A DNA stretch of 5,619 bases from Candidatus Aerophobota bacterium (GCA_030607765.1 JAUWJJ010000090.1:1-5619), one strand, 5' to 3'. Numbered from the stretch's first letter, positions 1-5,576 are shown. A program made the numbers and translations. The notes: generated by a model not told the origin, from the sequence alone.

Positions 1-855
1 ATCAGGATTTTTCTTTTGAGGCATAAGGCTTGAGCCTGTGGTAAAAGCATCACTTATTTCTATAAAGGAAAGGGCAGGGGATGAGAAGAGGATAAGGTCC
101 TCACACAGACGGGAAAGATGCATCATTAAAAGGCAAAGACAGGCTAAAAATTCAATTATATAATCTCTATCACTTACTGTATCCACACTATTTTCAGTAA
201 TACGGGGGAATTTTAAGAGTTTGGCTACATAATCTCGGTCGATGGGAAGAGATGTTCCAGCTAAGGCTCCTACTCCCAAAGGCATTACATTAACTCTTTC
301 GTAACAGTCTCCGAGACGATCTCTGTCACGTTGCGCCATCCAAAAATAAGCTAAGATGTAGTGAGAGAAAAAAAGTGGCTGAGCATACTGAAGGTGGGTA
401 TATCCGGGAAGGATAGCAGTTTTATTTTTTTCCGCTAACTTCAAGATAGTCCCCTGGAACTCTAAGATTAGATTCTCAATATCCTCTATTTTTTCTCTTA
501 AGTAAAGTCTCTCATCAAGAGCTATCTGGTCATTTCTGCTCCGGGCAGTGTGAAGTTTTTCTCCTATTTTTCCCTCTCTTTTAATTAGCTCCTCCTCTAT
601 TGCCATATGGATATCTTCTTTCCCGGTAAGGTTAATTTTTCTCCTCTTTATCTCTTCATTTATAGAATTTAGAGTTTCAATGATTCTTTCAGCTTCGTTT
701 TCCGCTACGATTTTACACTTAACTAACATTTTTACATGGGCAATACTTCCTTGAATATCGTAGAAATAAAGCTTTTTATCTAAAGAAATAGAGGATGTAA
801 ACTCCTTAGCTAAACTATTAGTATCTTCTTTAAATCTTCCTGCCCAAAGGCTCAT
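1..855 (-). CDS. argH: Argininosuccinate lyase, N-terminal 285 residues (runs off the left edge)
   Basis: This enzyme splits argininosuccinate into arginine and fumarate, the last step of arginine biosynthesis, in the cytoplasm. It belongs to the fumarase/aspartase superfamily and works as a homotetramer. The minus strand is open from ATG at 855 to the window edge with no stop. The product starts MSLWAGRF, the usual ArgH N-terminus. The three conserved superfamily regions are visible: HTARSRNDQ at residues 102-110, GYTHLQYAQP at 151-160 (His154 is the family's active-site His), and GSSLMPQKKNPD at 274-285, whose serine pair carries the catalytic Ser. The family is about 460 residues long, so roughly the last 175 lie outside the window. 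The start is supported by the family N-terminus and by a GGTGAGG ribosome-binding stretch just upstream. It lies downstream of the Gfo/Idh/MocA gene on the same strand but seems to have its own promoter. Identification is secure; no damage is seen. Confidence 0.97.
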   Translation of the reverse strand, partial: MSLWAGRFKEDTNSLAKEFTSSISLDKKLYFYDIQGSIAHVKMLVKCKIVAENEAERIIETLNSINEEIKRRKINLTGKEDIHMAIEEELIKREGKIGEKLHTARSRNDQIALDERLYLREKIEDIENLILEFQGTILKLAEKNKTAILPGYTHLQYAQPLFFSHYILAYFWMAQRDRDRLGDCYERVNVMPLGVGALAGTSLPIDRDYVAKLLKFPRITENSVDTVSDRDYIIEFLACLCLLMMHLSRLCEDLILFSSPALSFIEISDAFTTGSSLMPQKKNPD

Positions 856-927
856 ACCTCACCTTGTAATAATTTTATTTTCAGCAAAGGAAGGCACCCA
901 AAACTACATGAATTTTACTTTTAGAAA

Positions 928-956
928 ATTTTACCTGTTACTTTACACTTTGTTAA
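928..956 (-). promoter_or_regulatory. Probable argH promoter
   Basis: On the minus strand, TTAACA (951-956) and TAAAAT (928-933) are separated by exactly 17 bp. Each matches five of six consensus positions of the housekeeping -35 and -10 boxes. Transcription would start near 921, giving a leader of about 66 nt before the argH ATG at 855. A second, weaker pair lies just upstream: TTGACT at 978-983 and TACATT at 956-961, with a 16-bp spacer. This suggests argH is transcribed on its own rather than only by read-through from the upstream oxidoreductase gene. It is a prediction from sequence matches alone. Confidence 0.55.
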
Positions 957-1088
957 ATGTATCAGAAAGGGGAATTAAGTCAAGAATATATCCCCAGGAG
1001 TTTCCCTAATCACTTCTTACCTTTTTAGAAAACACTCATCAGCGCTCAGCAGGTTATAAGGATTTTTAAGGAAACTGGAGTATGTAAG

Positions 1089-2051
1089 CTAACTTAAGTT
1101 TATCATCCTTTCTTTTTCTAAAGCCTCTCTTGCCGCCAGAGTAAGCTTAAGGGTTTTAAGAGCTTCCGGATAAGGTGTTTTTATTAGCCCAGCAGATCTG
1201 TTCTTTACAGCCTGGATAAAAATGCGGTTTTCTTCCTGGTAAGGGTCAATCTCCATCTTAATATTAGCTTTTTTGTGATTGGAAATTCTTAAAAAGTGAG
1301 AGGATAAAGCTAAATCTAACCTAAGTCCTGGAGAGATAAGAGTAGCTCCCCATTCTTTTTCCTGAGAGAGAAGGCAACTACAAGAAATGCTGCCAATGGC
1401 GCCATTTTTAAATTGAAGAAGAAAAGAGGAAGCATCCTCTCCAGTAAAATGTGGATTTGATAGTTCCTTAGTTCCCCTTCCTTGAACACTTTTCACTTCC
1501 CCTACTAAATAACGAGCTAAATCAAAGATATGGGTAGCCTGCTCCACTACCTGACCTCCGGAAAGCTTTTTATCCTTCCACCAGGGGAGATCGGGTGGAG
1601 GGCAAAAGTAATAGCCAGAAAAAAGAGCTATTCTTTCTTCTCTCAACAGGTCATTAGCTTTATTTACAATATCGGCATAGCGGTAAAGGTACCCTACAGT
1701 GCAGATAATACCATTCTTTTGGATAGCCTGGTTAATTTTATTAGCCCTCTTGAGAGAAAGAGCAATGGGTTTTTCTATAAAGAGGTTTATACCTCTTTGC
1801 GCAGCTAATATTTCCTGATTAGTATGAGCAAAAGGGGGAAGGCATACATAAATTGCATCTAACTTCTCTTTATCCAGCATTTCACAGAAGTTACTATAAG
1901 CTCTTGCTGAACAGGTTTTAGCTGCTTGCCGGGCTTTTTCTTCCTCTTTATCATAGAAGCTAACCAAAATCGCATCCTCTATTTTTTTTAATTTTTCAAT
2001 ATGACGCCAGGCAATTTTTCCTACCCCTACAAATCCTAATTTTAGTTTCAT
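1089..2051 (-). CDS. Gfo/Idh/MocA-family NAD(P)-dependent oxidoreductase
   Basis: This is a 320-residue cytoplasmic dehydrogenase of the glucose-fructose oxidoreductase / inositol dehydrogenase / MocA family. The family oxidises or reduces a hydroxyl on sugars, sugar acids or cyclitols with NAD(P). The N-terminal Rossmann fold has the dinucleotide motif GVGKIA at residues 9-14. The family EKP motif is at 93-95 (FIEKPIAL), with Lys94 the expected catalytic lysine. A substrate-side motif follows at 165-177, GG-x3-E-x3-H-x2-D, with His174 and Asp177. Glu170 stands where many relatives have Asp. The remainder fits the C-terminal beta-sheet domain and the length is normal. The ATG at 2051 is preceded by only a short AAGGGAAA Shine-Dalgarno-like stretch, but it sits directly before the Rossmann strand, as is usual. 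The gene is divergent from two zinc dehydrogenases, which suggests a shared carbohydrate pathway. The substrate cannot be read from sequence. Confidence 0.9.
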   Translation of the reverse strand: MKLKLGFVGVGKIAWRHIEKLKKIEDAILVSFYDKEEEKARQAAKTCSARAYSNFCEMLDKEKLDAIYVCLPPFAHTNQEILAAQRGINLFIEKPIALSLKRANKINQAIQKNGIICTVGYLYRYADIVNKANDLLREERIALFSGYYFCPPPDLPWWKDKKLSGGQVVEQATHIFDLARYLVGEVKSVQGRGTKELSNPHFTGEDASSFLLQFKNGAIGSISCSCLLSQEKEWGATLISPGLRLDLALSSHFLRISNHKKANIKMEIDPYQEENRIFIQAVKNRSAGLIKTPYPEALKTLKLTLAAREALEKERMINLS

Positions 2052-2099
2052 TTTCCCTTAATTTTGCATTATTGAGATTTTTAAAAACTCCAAAATTGA

Positions 2100-2127
2100 A
2101 GTATATCAAATTTATTTTAAATTTCAA
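2100..2127 (-). promoter_or_regulatory. Probable promoter of the Gfo/Idh/MocA gene
   Basis: On the minus strand, TTGAAA (2122-2127) and TATACT (2100-2105) are 16 bp apart, each matching five of six consensus positions. Transcription would begin near 2093 and give a leader of about 42 nt before the ATG at 2051. The -35 box lies only 13 bp outside the left end of the inverted-repeat element at 2141, so sequence upstream of this promoter is the element itself. The surroundings are very AT-rich, which raises the chance of accidental matches. Confidence 0.5.
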
Positions 2128-2139
2128 ATTTAATTATTT

Positions 2140-2280
2140 TTGAGAGCTCTGAAAAAGCTTGAGGCTGCTCTTTGCTTGGTGCTTTCCAACGTTGCGGCTA
2201 AGTTCTACTTTTATCTTCCTATTGTAGCTCTTATGGGCGACGTATCAGTTATGAGGATAACTAAAGGTTTGAACGAATAG
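2140..2280 (+). other. Doubtful 46-codon reading frame inside the MITE-like element
   Basis: From a TTG at 2140 (no Shine-Dalgarno) the plus strand is open to TAG at 2278-2280. The peptide starts RALKKLEAALCLVLSNVAAK after the initiator and ends RITKGLNE, with a hydrophobic middle. It reads more like protein than most shadow frames. The start codon is poor and the frame covers two thirds of a repeat element, so it is more likely a by-product of the repeat, or a relic of a longer transposon gene, than an expressed gene. No function is proposed. Confidence 0.15.
2141..2156 (+). repeat. Left terminal inverted repeat
   Basis: TGAGAGCTCTGAAAAA is matched exactly, in inverted orientation, by 2342-2357. 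The GAGAGCTCT part contains the palindrome AGAGCTCT, so each arm can also pair with itself. Looser AT-rich similarity (AATTTAA outside the left end against TTAAATT outside the right end) continues beyond the exact repeat. Confidence 0.95.
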
Positions 2281-2341
2281 ACCCGCCTTGATCACCACTG
2301 CCTTATGGAAACACCTCGCCGAGCAGCAAAGAAAAAAGGAT

Positions 2342-2357
2342 TTTTTCAGAGCTCTCA
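2342..2357 (-). repeat. Right terminal inverted repeat
   Basis: This is the exact complement of the left arm at 2141-2156, with 185 bases between the arms. The T run of this arm (2341-2346) follows the A-rich stretch at 2328-2340. Confidence 0.95.
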
Positions 2358-2368
2358 TTTATTTTAAA

Positions 2369-2397
2369 TTGACAAAGAAGTTAGGCTATGTTAAACA
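2369..2397 (+). promoter_or_regulatory. Probable promoter of the zinc-dehydrogenase pair
   Basis: A perfect -35 box, TTGACA, lies at 2369-2374. At a 17-bp spacing the -10 position reads TAAACA (2392-2397), which matches only three of six positions. Transcription would start near 2404, about 27 nt before the GTG at 2431. The -35 begins 12 bp outside the right end of the inverted-repeat element, mirroring the arrangement on its left side. Confidence 0.45.
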
Positions 2398-2430
2398 TTA
2401 AAATAAACGATAAAAGATAAGGAGGAATGA

Positions 2431-3495
2431 GTGGAAGGGATAATGAGGGCTATTGTGTTTACAGGAAAAGGTAAGTATAGCTTAGAAGAGGTACCTATTC
2501 CAAGCTTAGGCAGTAAAGACATTTTAATAAGAGTGGATGTATGTGGTATATGTGGAACGGATGTTCATATATACGAGGGGACTTTTCCAGCGAATTTCCC
2601 GGTGATTATTGGGCATGAATTTGCTGGGATAGTTGAGGATATAGGGAAAGGAGTAAAAAACTTCAAAATAGGAGATCGCGTTACTGTAAATCCTAACCTT
2701 CCCTGCAGAAAATGTGAGCAGTGCCGATTGGGTAGAGAACACCTTTGCACTGATCTTTTAAGTTTAGGGATAAGGTTGAATGGAGGGTTTGCTGAGTATG
2801 TGAAGGCAGAAGAAACTTTAGTGTATAAACTACAGGATAAAGTAGACTTAGAATTAGCCTCTTTATCCGAACCTTTATCTTGTTGTATTCATGGAATAGA
2901 CCTTGCTCAAATTAAACCAGGAGATGCTGTTCTTATTATAGGATGTGGCCCCATAGGTCTTTTAATGGTTCAATTAACTAAACTTTCTGGGGCAACAAAG
3001 ATTTTAGCTATTGATACTGTAGAGAAAAGGAGAAATTTAGCCATAAAATTAGGAGCAGATATGAGTTTGAACTCCTGCGGAGGAAATATGCAAGAAGCTA
3101 TGGAAGATGCTCTACACGGAAGGCCAGAAGTAGTTATAGAATGTGCAGGAAATCCCTTAACTCAAAGACAATCAGTAAAGTTGGTTAAACTTGGTGGGAG
3201 AGTTATTTGGTTTGGAGTAGCTAATCCTGAAAATAAAATAAAGATAGATCCTTACTATATTTATAGAAATGAGATAACTATCAAAGGCTCTTTTGTTAAT
3301 CCCTATACTACAAAAAGGGCTGTGCAGCTTTTATCTGAAGATAAGCTAAAGTTAAAGGAGTTAATCACCCATAGATTTGGGTTAGAGAGCTTTGGTGAAG
3401 CAATGAATACCCATATAAAAGATCCAGATAGAATAAAGGTGGTAATTAAGCCTTGGGAGAAGAAAAATGTTGCAAGCAAAACTAATTGCTCCTGA
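2431..3495 (+). CDS. Zinc-dependent dehydrogenase, sorbitol/threonine dehydrogenase type (first of pair)
   Basis: This 354-residue cytoplasmic medium-chain dehydrogenase should oxidise a secondary alcohol of a sugar, polyol or related compound with NAD. The N-terminal GroES-like domain has CGICGTD at 38-44, with catalytic-zinc ligand Cys41, and GHE at 61-63 (His62, Glu63). Glu147 (SEPLS) is in the fourth ligand position. The structural-zinc cysteines are 92, 95, 98 and 106. The Rossmann motif is GCGPIG at 171-176, and Asp195 at the end of the second strand points to NAD rather than NADP. The GTG start at 2431 was chosen because AAGGAGG (2419-2425) sits 5 nt upstream. An in-frame ATG at 2443, after a weaker GAAGGG, would also give a normal N-terminus (MRAIVFTG). 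The gene overlaps the next one by 29 bp. The exact substrate is not readable; threonine, iditol/sorbitol, butanediol or sugar-phosphate activity are all possible within the family. Confidence 0.9.
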   Translation: MEGIMRAIVFTGKGKYSLEEVPIPSLGSKDILIRVDVCGICGTDVHIYEGTFPANFPVIIGHEFAGIVEDIGKGVKNFKIGDRVTVNPNLPCRKCEQCRLGREHLCTDLLSLGIRLNGGFAEYVKAEETLVYKLQDKVDLELASLSEPLSCCIHGIDLAQIKPGDAVLIIGCGPIGLLMVQLTKLSGATKILAIDTVEKRRNLAIKLGADMSLNSCGGNMQEAMEDALHGRPEVVIECAGNPLTQRQSVKLVKLGGRVIWFGVANPENKIKIDPYYIYRNEITIKGSFVNPYTTKRAVQLLSEDKLKLKELITHRFGLESFGEAMNTHIKDPDRIKVVIKPWEKKNVASKTNCS

Positions 3496-4495
3496 AAAGA
3501 TACTGTTAGAAGAAGTAAAAATTCCTCCAGTAGGAGAAGGAGAGGTTTTAATTAAAGTAAAAGTATGTGGGATATGTGGATCAGATATTCACTCTTACAG
3601 GGGAAAGCATCCCTTTGTTTATCCTCCTATAGTCTTAGGCCATGAATTCTCAGGAATCGTTCATCGGGCAGGCACAAGAGTAAAAAATTTTTTTCCAGGG
3701 AACAGAGTAGTTGTTGAACCTAATATAGTATGTGGGAAATGTTACAACTGCCTTCATTGTAGATACAACATCTGCACCGATCTTAAGGTGATAGGATGCG
3801 TTGGATATAATGGTGCTTTTGCCCAATATGTATGTGTTCCTCAATCTAAAGTAATAAAGATACCAGATAAGATTTCCTTTGAAGAGGCGGCCTTAATAGA
3901 GCCCTTAGCAGTGGCTGTTCATGCTGTTAAAAGATCGGGACAAAAACTCAGCGATACAGTAATAGTTTTAGGAGCCGGAACTATAGGACTTTTAGTTATA
4001 CAGGTTGCAAAATTGGCTGGAGCAGGCAAGGTTGTTACAACTGATCTACTTGATTATAGGTTAAAAAAGGTACAGGAGTTAGGAGGGGATAGGGTAATTA
4101 ATTCTCAATCTAAAGATTTAGTAAAGCTCATTCAAGAAGAGTATGGCAGGGATGGAATTGATCTCATCTATGATTGTGTAGGGATAGAGGAAACTATCTC
4201 CCAGGCTATCCAAATTGCCAGAAAGGGAATTAGGATTATGATAGTTGGAGTGCCCGAGGAAAAAATAAATGTAGACCTTTCCTTAGTACAGGACAGGGAA
4301 TTAGAGCTAATAGGGGTACTAATGTATACAAGGGAAGACTTTACCACAGCCATAGATTTAATTCAGAACAAGAAGATTAAAGTAAAGCCCCTCATTACTC
4401 ATCAGTTCAAACTAAAGGATACAGAAAAAGCATTTCACATGATTACAGAAAGAGAAAAGGAAGTCCTTAAAGTACTAATCAAGGTTGCTAATTAA
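3467..4495 (+). CDS. Zinc-dependent dehydrogenase, sorbitol dehydrogenase type (second of pair)
   Basis: This 342-residue enzyme has the same fold as the preceding gene product and is a diverged paralogue of it. Visible are CGICGSD at 34-40 (catalytic-zinc Cys37), GHE at 58-60 (His59, Glu60), the structural-zinc cysteines 89, 92, 95 and 103 (with an extra Cys98), Glu145 in IEPLAVAVHA, and the Rossmann motif GAGTIG at 169-174. Asp193 follows the second beta strand and suggests NAD. Length is normal for the family. The ATG at 3467 lies inside the end of the upstream gene and has its own GGGAG at 3455-3459, 7 nt before. The 29-bp overlap in a different frame implies one mRNA and coupled translation. 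Having two such enzymes together suggests two oxidation steps or two related substrates in one pathway. The substrate remains unknown. Confidence 0.9.
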   Translation: MLQAKLIAPEKILLEEVKIPPVGEGEVLIKVKVCGICGSDIHSYRGKHPFVYPPIVLGHEFSGIVHRAGTRVKNFFPGNRVVVEPNIVCGKCYNCLHCRYNICTDLKVIGCVGYNGAFAQYVCVPQSKVIKIPDKISFEEAALIEPLAVAVHAVKRSGQKLSDTVIVLGAGTIGLLVIQVAKLAGAGKVVTTDLLDYRLKKVQELGGDRVINSQSKDLVKLIQEEYGRDGIDLIYDCVGIEETISQAIQIARKGIRIMIVGVPEEKINVDLSLVQDRELELIGVLMYTREDFTTAIDLIQNKKIKVKPLITHQFKLKDTEKAFHMITEREKEVLKVLIKVAN

Positions 4496-4501
4496 AAACA
4501 G

Positions 4502-4630
4502 CTCTACTCGTAAAGCTTAGGTGTGTACTATATTTATCTCTATTGAGGAAGCTTTAGCCTACCCTACCTATGTAGAGAGTTTTAGTTGGCTTGCCGGATC
4601 CAGGTTCAATAGTATTAACGTTCACTCTAC
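4502..4630 (+). promoter_or_regulatory. Nested inverted repeats in the gap before aroE
   Basis: The 210-bp gap after the dehydrogenase pair (4496-4705) carries no convincing gene. In its first part CTCTAC (4502-4507) can pair with GTAGAG (4572-4577). Nested within that, AAAGCTT (4512-4518) can pair with AAGCTTT (4549-4555). A second CTCTAC (4625-4630) could compete for the same GTAGAG. As RNA this would allow two alternative folds. No U-tract follows, so it is not a classic terminator, and no known riboswitch signature is seen. The arms are short, so chance is quite possible. Confidence 0.25.
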
Positions 4631-4640
4631 AACTTTCCAA

Positions 4641-4668
4641 TTGACACAAGGATTAGGTTTGCTAAAAT
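4641..4668 (+). promoter_or_regulatory. Probable aroE promoter
   Basis: TTGACA (4641-4646, perfect) and TAAAAT (4663-4668, five of six) are separated by 16 bp. Transcription would start near 4675, about 31 nt before the aroE ATG. The -10 box lies inside a perfect dyad, GCTAAA-ATG-TTTAGC (4661-4675), which could be an operator. This is the best promoter match in the window and implies aroE is not dependent on the dehydrogenase operon. Confidence 0.65.
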
Positions 4669-4675
4669 GTTTAGC
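4661..4675. promoter_or_regulatory. Dyad overlapping the aroE -10 box, possible operator
   Basis: GCTAAA (4661-4666) and TTTAGC (4670-4675) are perfect inverted 6-mers around ATG. AGG (4655-4657) and CCT (4678-4680) extend the symmetry. It covers the -10 box and the expected transcription start, a place where repressors often bind. No regulator is encoded nearby, and the dyad may be fortuitous. Confidence 0.25.
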
Positions 4676-4705
4676 ATCCTCAAGATTGAGATTTTTTAAA
4701 AGCTA

Positions 4706-5566
4706 ATGAGAATTAAGGGAAATACAAAGGTAGTGGGACTATTTGGCTATCCAGTAAATCATTCTTTATCTCCTCTTTTTCAAAATGCTGCTTTTGCTGA
4801 GTTGGGGCTAAATTTTGCTTATTTTCCTTTTTTAGTTCACCCGAAGGACCTATCCCGGGCAGTGGAGGCGATAAGGACTTTGAATTTGGTGGGAGTAAAC
4901 GTTACTGTTCCCCATAAGGAAAAAATAGTGAATTACCTGGATGAAACCTCTCCTGAGGTAAAAAAAATAGGAGCGGTGAATACTGTAGTTAATCAAAAGG
5001 GAAGATTGATTGGCTATAACACAGATGGAGAAGGATTTATTAATTCTCTAAAAGAGAAAAGATTTAATCCCCGGGGTAAAAGGGTTCTTCTTTTGGGAGC
5101 TGGAGGGGCAGCTGTGTCCATTGGGTTTTCTTTGCTAAGGGAGAAAGCAAAAAAGGTTGTTTTAATTAATAGAACCTATCCCCGGGCTATAAATTTATCA
5201 AATCGTTTAAAGAAGATATTTCCCAACTCTTTCTTGGGAGTGATTAAATTTGAGGATAGGAACTCTTTCCCCGGGAGGGAAGATATTGATCTTTTAATTA
5301 ATGCTACCCCGGTGGGAATGAGGTCCGGGGATTCTCTTTTAATTAATATTAAAGGCTTCTCTTCCAAAGTATTTGTTTATGACATAGTTTACAACCAACC
5401 TACAAAACTGTTGAAGGAAGCTAAAAAAAGGAATCTTTCTCATTTAAATGGTTTGGAAATGCTCATTTCTCAGGGAGCTTTGTCTTTTGAGCTGTGGACA
5501 GGGAGAAAAGCACCGATAGATAAGATGAGAAAAGCATTGAAAAAAGCAGTGAAACGTGAGGAGTAA
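4706..5566 (+). CDS. aroE: Shikimate dehydrogenase (NADP+)
   Basis: This 286-residue cytoplasmic enzyme reduces 3-dehydroshikimate to shikimate with NADPH, the fourth step of the shikimate pathway to chorismate and the aromatic amino acids. The N-terminal substrate domain has GYPVNHSLSP at 14-23 (shikimate-binding serines 20 and 22), NVTVPHKE at 65-72 with catalytic Lys71, and NTDGEG at 105-110 with catalytic Asp107. The nucleotide domain has GAGGAA at 131-136 and NRT at 155-157, the NADPH-phosphate-binding motif that argues for AroE proper. INATPVGM at 198-205 and SQGALSFELWTG at 255-266 are also typical. Length is normal. The ATG start agrees with the family N-terminus (TKVVGLFGYP), but I see no clear Shine-Dalgarno sequence before it, so translation may be weak or rely on a short leader. 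It has its own promoter and is not obviously linked in function to the dehydrogenases upstream. Confidence 0.96.
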   Translation: MRIKGNTKVVGLFGYPVNHSLSPLFQNAAFAELGLNFAYFPFLVHPKDLSRAVEAIRTLNLVGVNVTVPHKEKIVNYLDETSPEVKKIGAVNTVVNQKGRLIGYNTDGEGFINSLKEKRFNPRGKRVLLLGAGGAAVSIGFSLLREKAKKVVLINRTYPRAINLSNRLKKIFPNSFLGVIKFEDRNSFPGREDIDLLINATPVGMRSGDSLLINIKGFSSKVFVYDIVYNQPTKLLKEAKKRNLSHLNGLEMLISQGALSFELWTGRKAPIDKMRKALKKAVKREE

Positions 5567-5576
5567 TACGTAATGA

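Larger units (their letters stand above)
2141..2357. mobile_element. MITE-like element with 16-bp terminal inverted repeats
   Basis: This 217-bp block fills most of the gap between the divergent genes. Its ends are perfect 16-bp inverted repeats, TGAGAGCTCTGAAAAA at 2141-2156 and its complement at 2342-2357. Further in, GCTGCTC (2164-2170) pairs with GAGCAGC (2321-2327). GGTG-C-TTTCCA (2178-2188) pairs with TGGAAACACC (2306-2315) over 10 bp with one bulged C. The 180 central bases are about 46% G+C by hand count, while the flanks are below about 20%. TTATTTT occurs directly next to the left end (2134-2140) and one base beyond the right end (2359-2365), which could be a target duplication, though the flanks are AT-rich. 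No transposase is present, so a non-autonomous element is the best reading. A structured RNA gene is the main alternative. I do not recognise a named family. Confidence 0.6.

Noticed and set aside
971..998. GGGGA / TCCCC inverted repeat as a terminator after the Gfo/Idh/MocA gene
   Set aside because: The 5-bp stem has a long loop and no T-run in the minus-strand direction, so it is not a convincing terminator.
1530..1808. 92-codon plus-strand frame
   Set aside because: It lies wholly antisense to the Gfo/Idh/MocA gene, whose motifs are clear, and its translation resembles no known protein.
2266..2287. tRNA T-arm-like stretch (GGTTTGAAC)
   Set aside because: There is no acceptor stem, anticodon arm or D arm around it, so no tRNA can be drawn.
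2141..2357. 6S RNA, SRP RNA, tmRNA, RNase P RNA or a known riboswitch
   Set aside because: The length and paired ends made 6S RNA worth considering, but the interior does not form the simple rod with a single central bubble, and none of the conserved sequence signatures of the other classes is present. A novel RNA cannot be excluded.
2141..2430. Retron msr-msd RNA upstream of a reverse transcriptase
   Set aside because: Inverted-repeat ends fit in principle, but the downstream gene is a zinc dehydrogenase and no reverse transcriptase is present.
2524..2750. Two minus-strand frames of 61-72 codons
   Set aside because: They are antisense shadows of the first zinc dehydrogenase, across its zinc-ligand region. 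The minus-strand frames at 3650-3844, 4168-4353 and 5176-5367 are rejected for the same reason.
4521..4706. 61-codon plus-strand frame ending in a TAATG overlap with aroE
   Set aside because: It starts at GTG without a convincing Shine-Dalgarno site, has no recognisable protein pattern, and contains the strong aroE promoter. The stop/start overlap is attractive but probably accidental.
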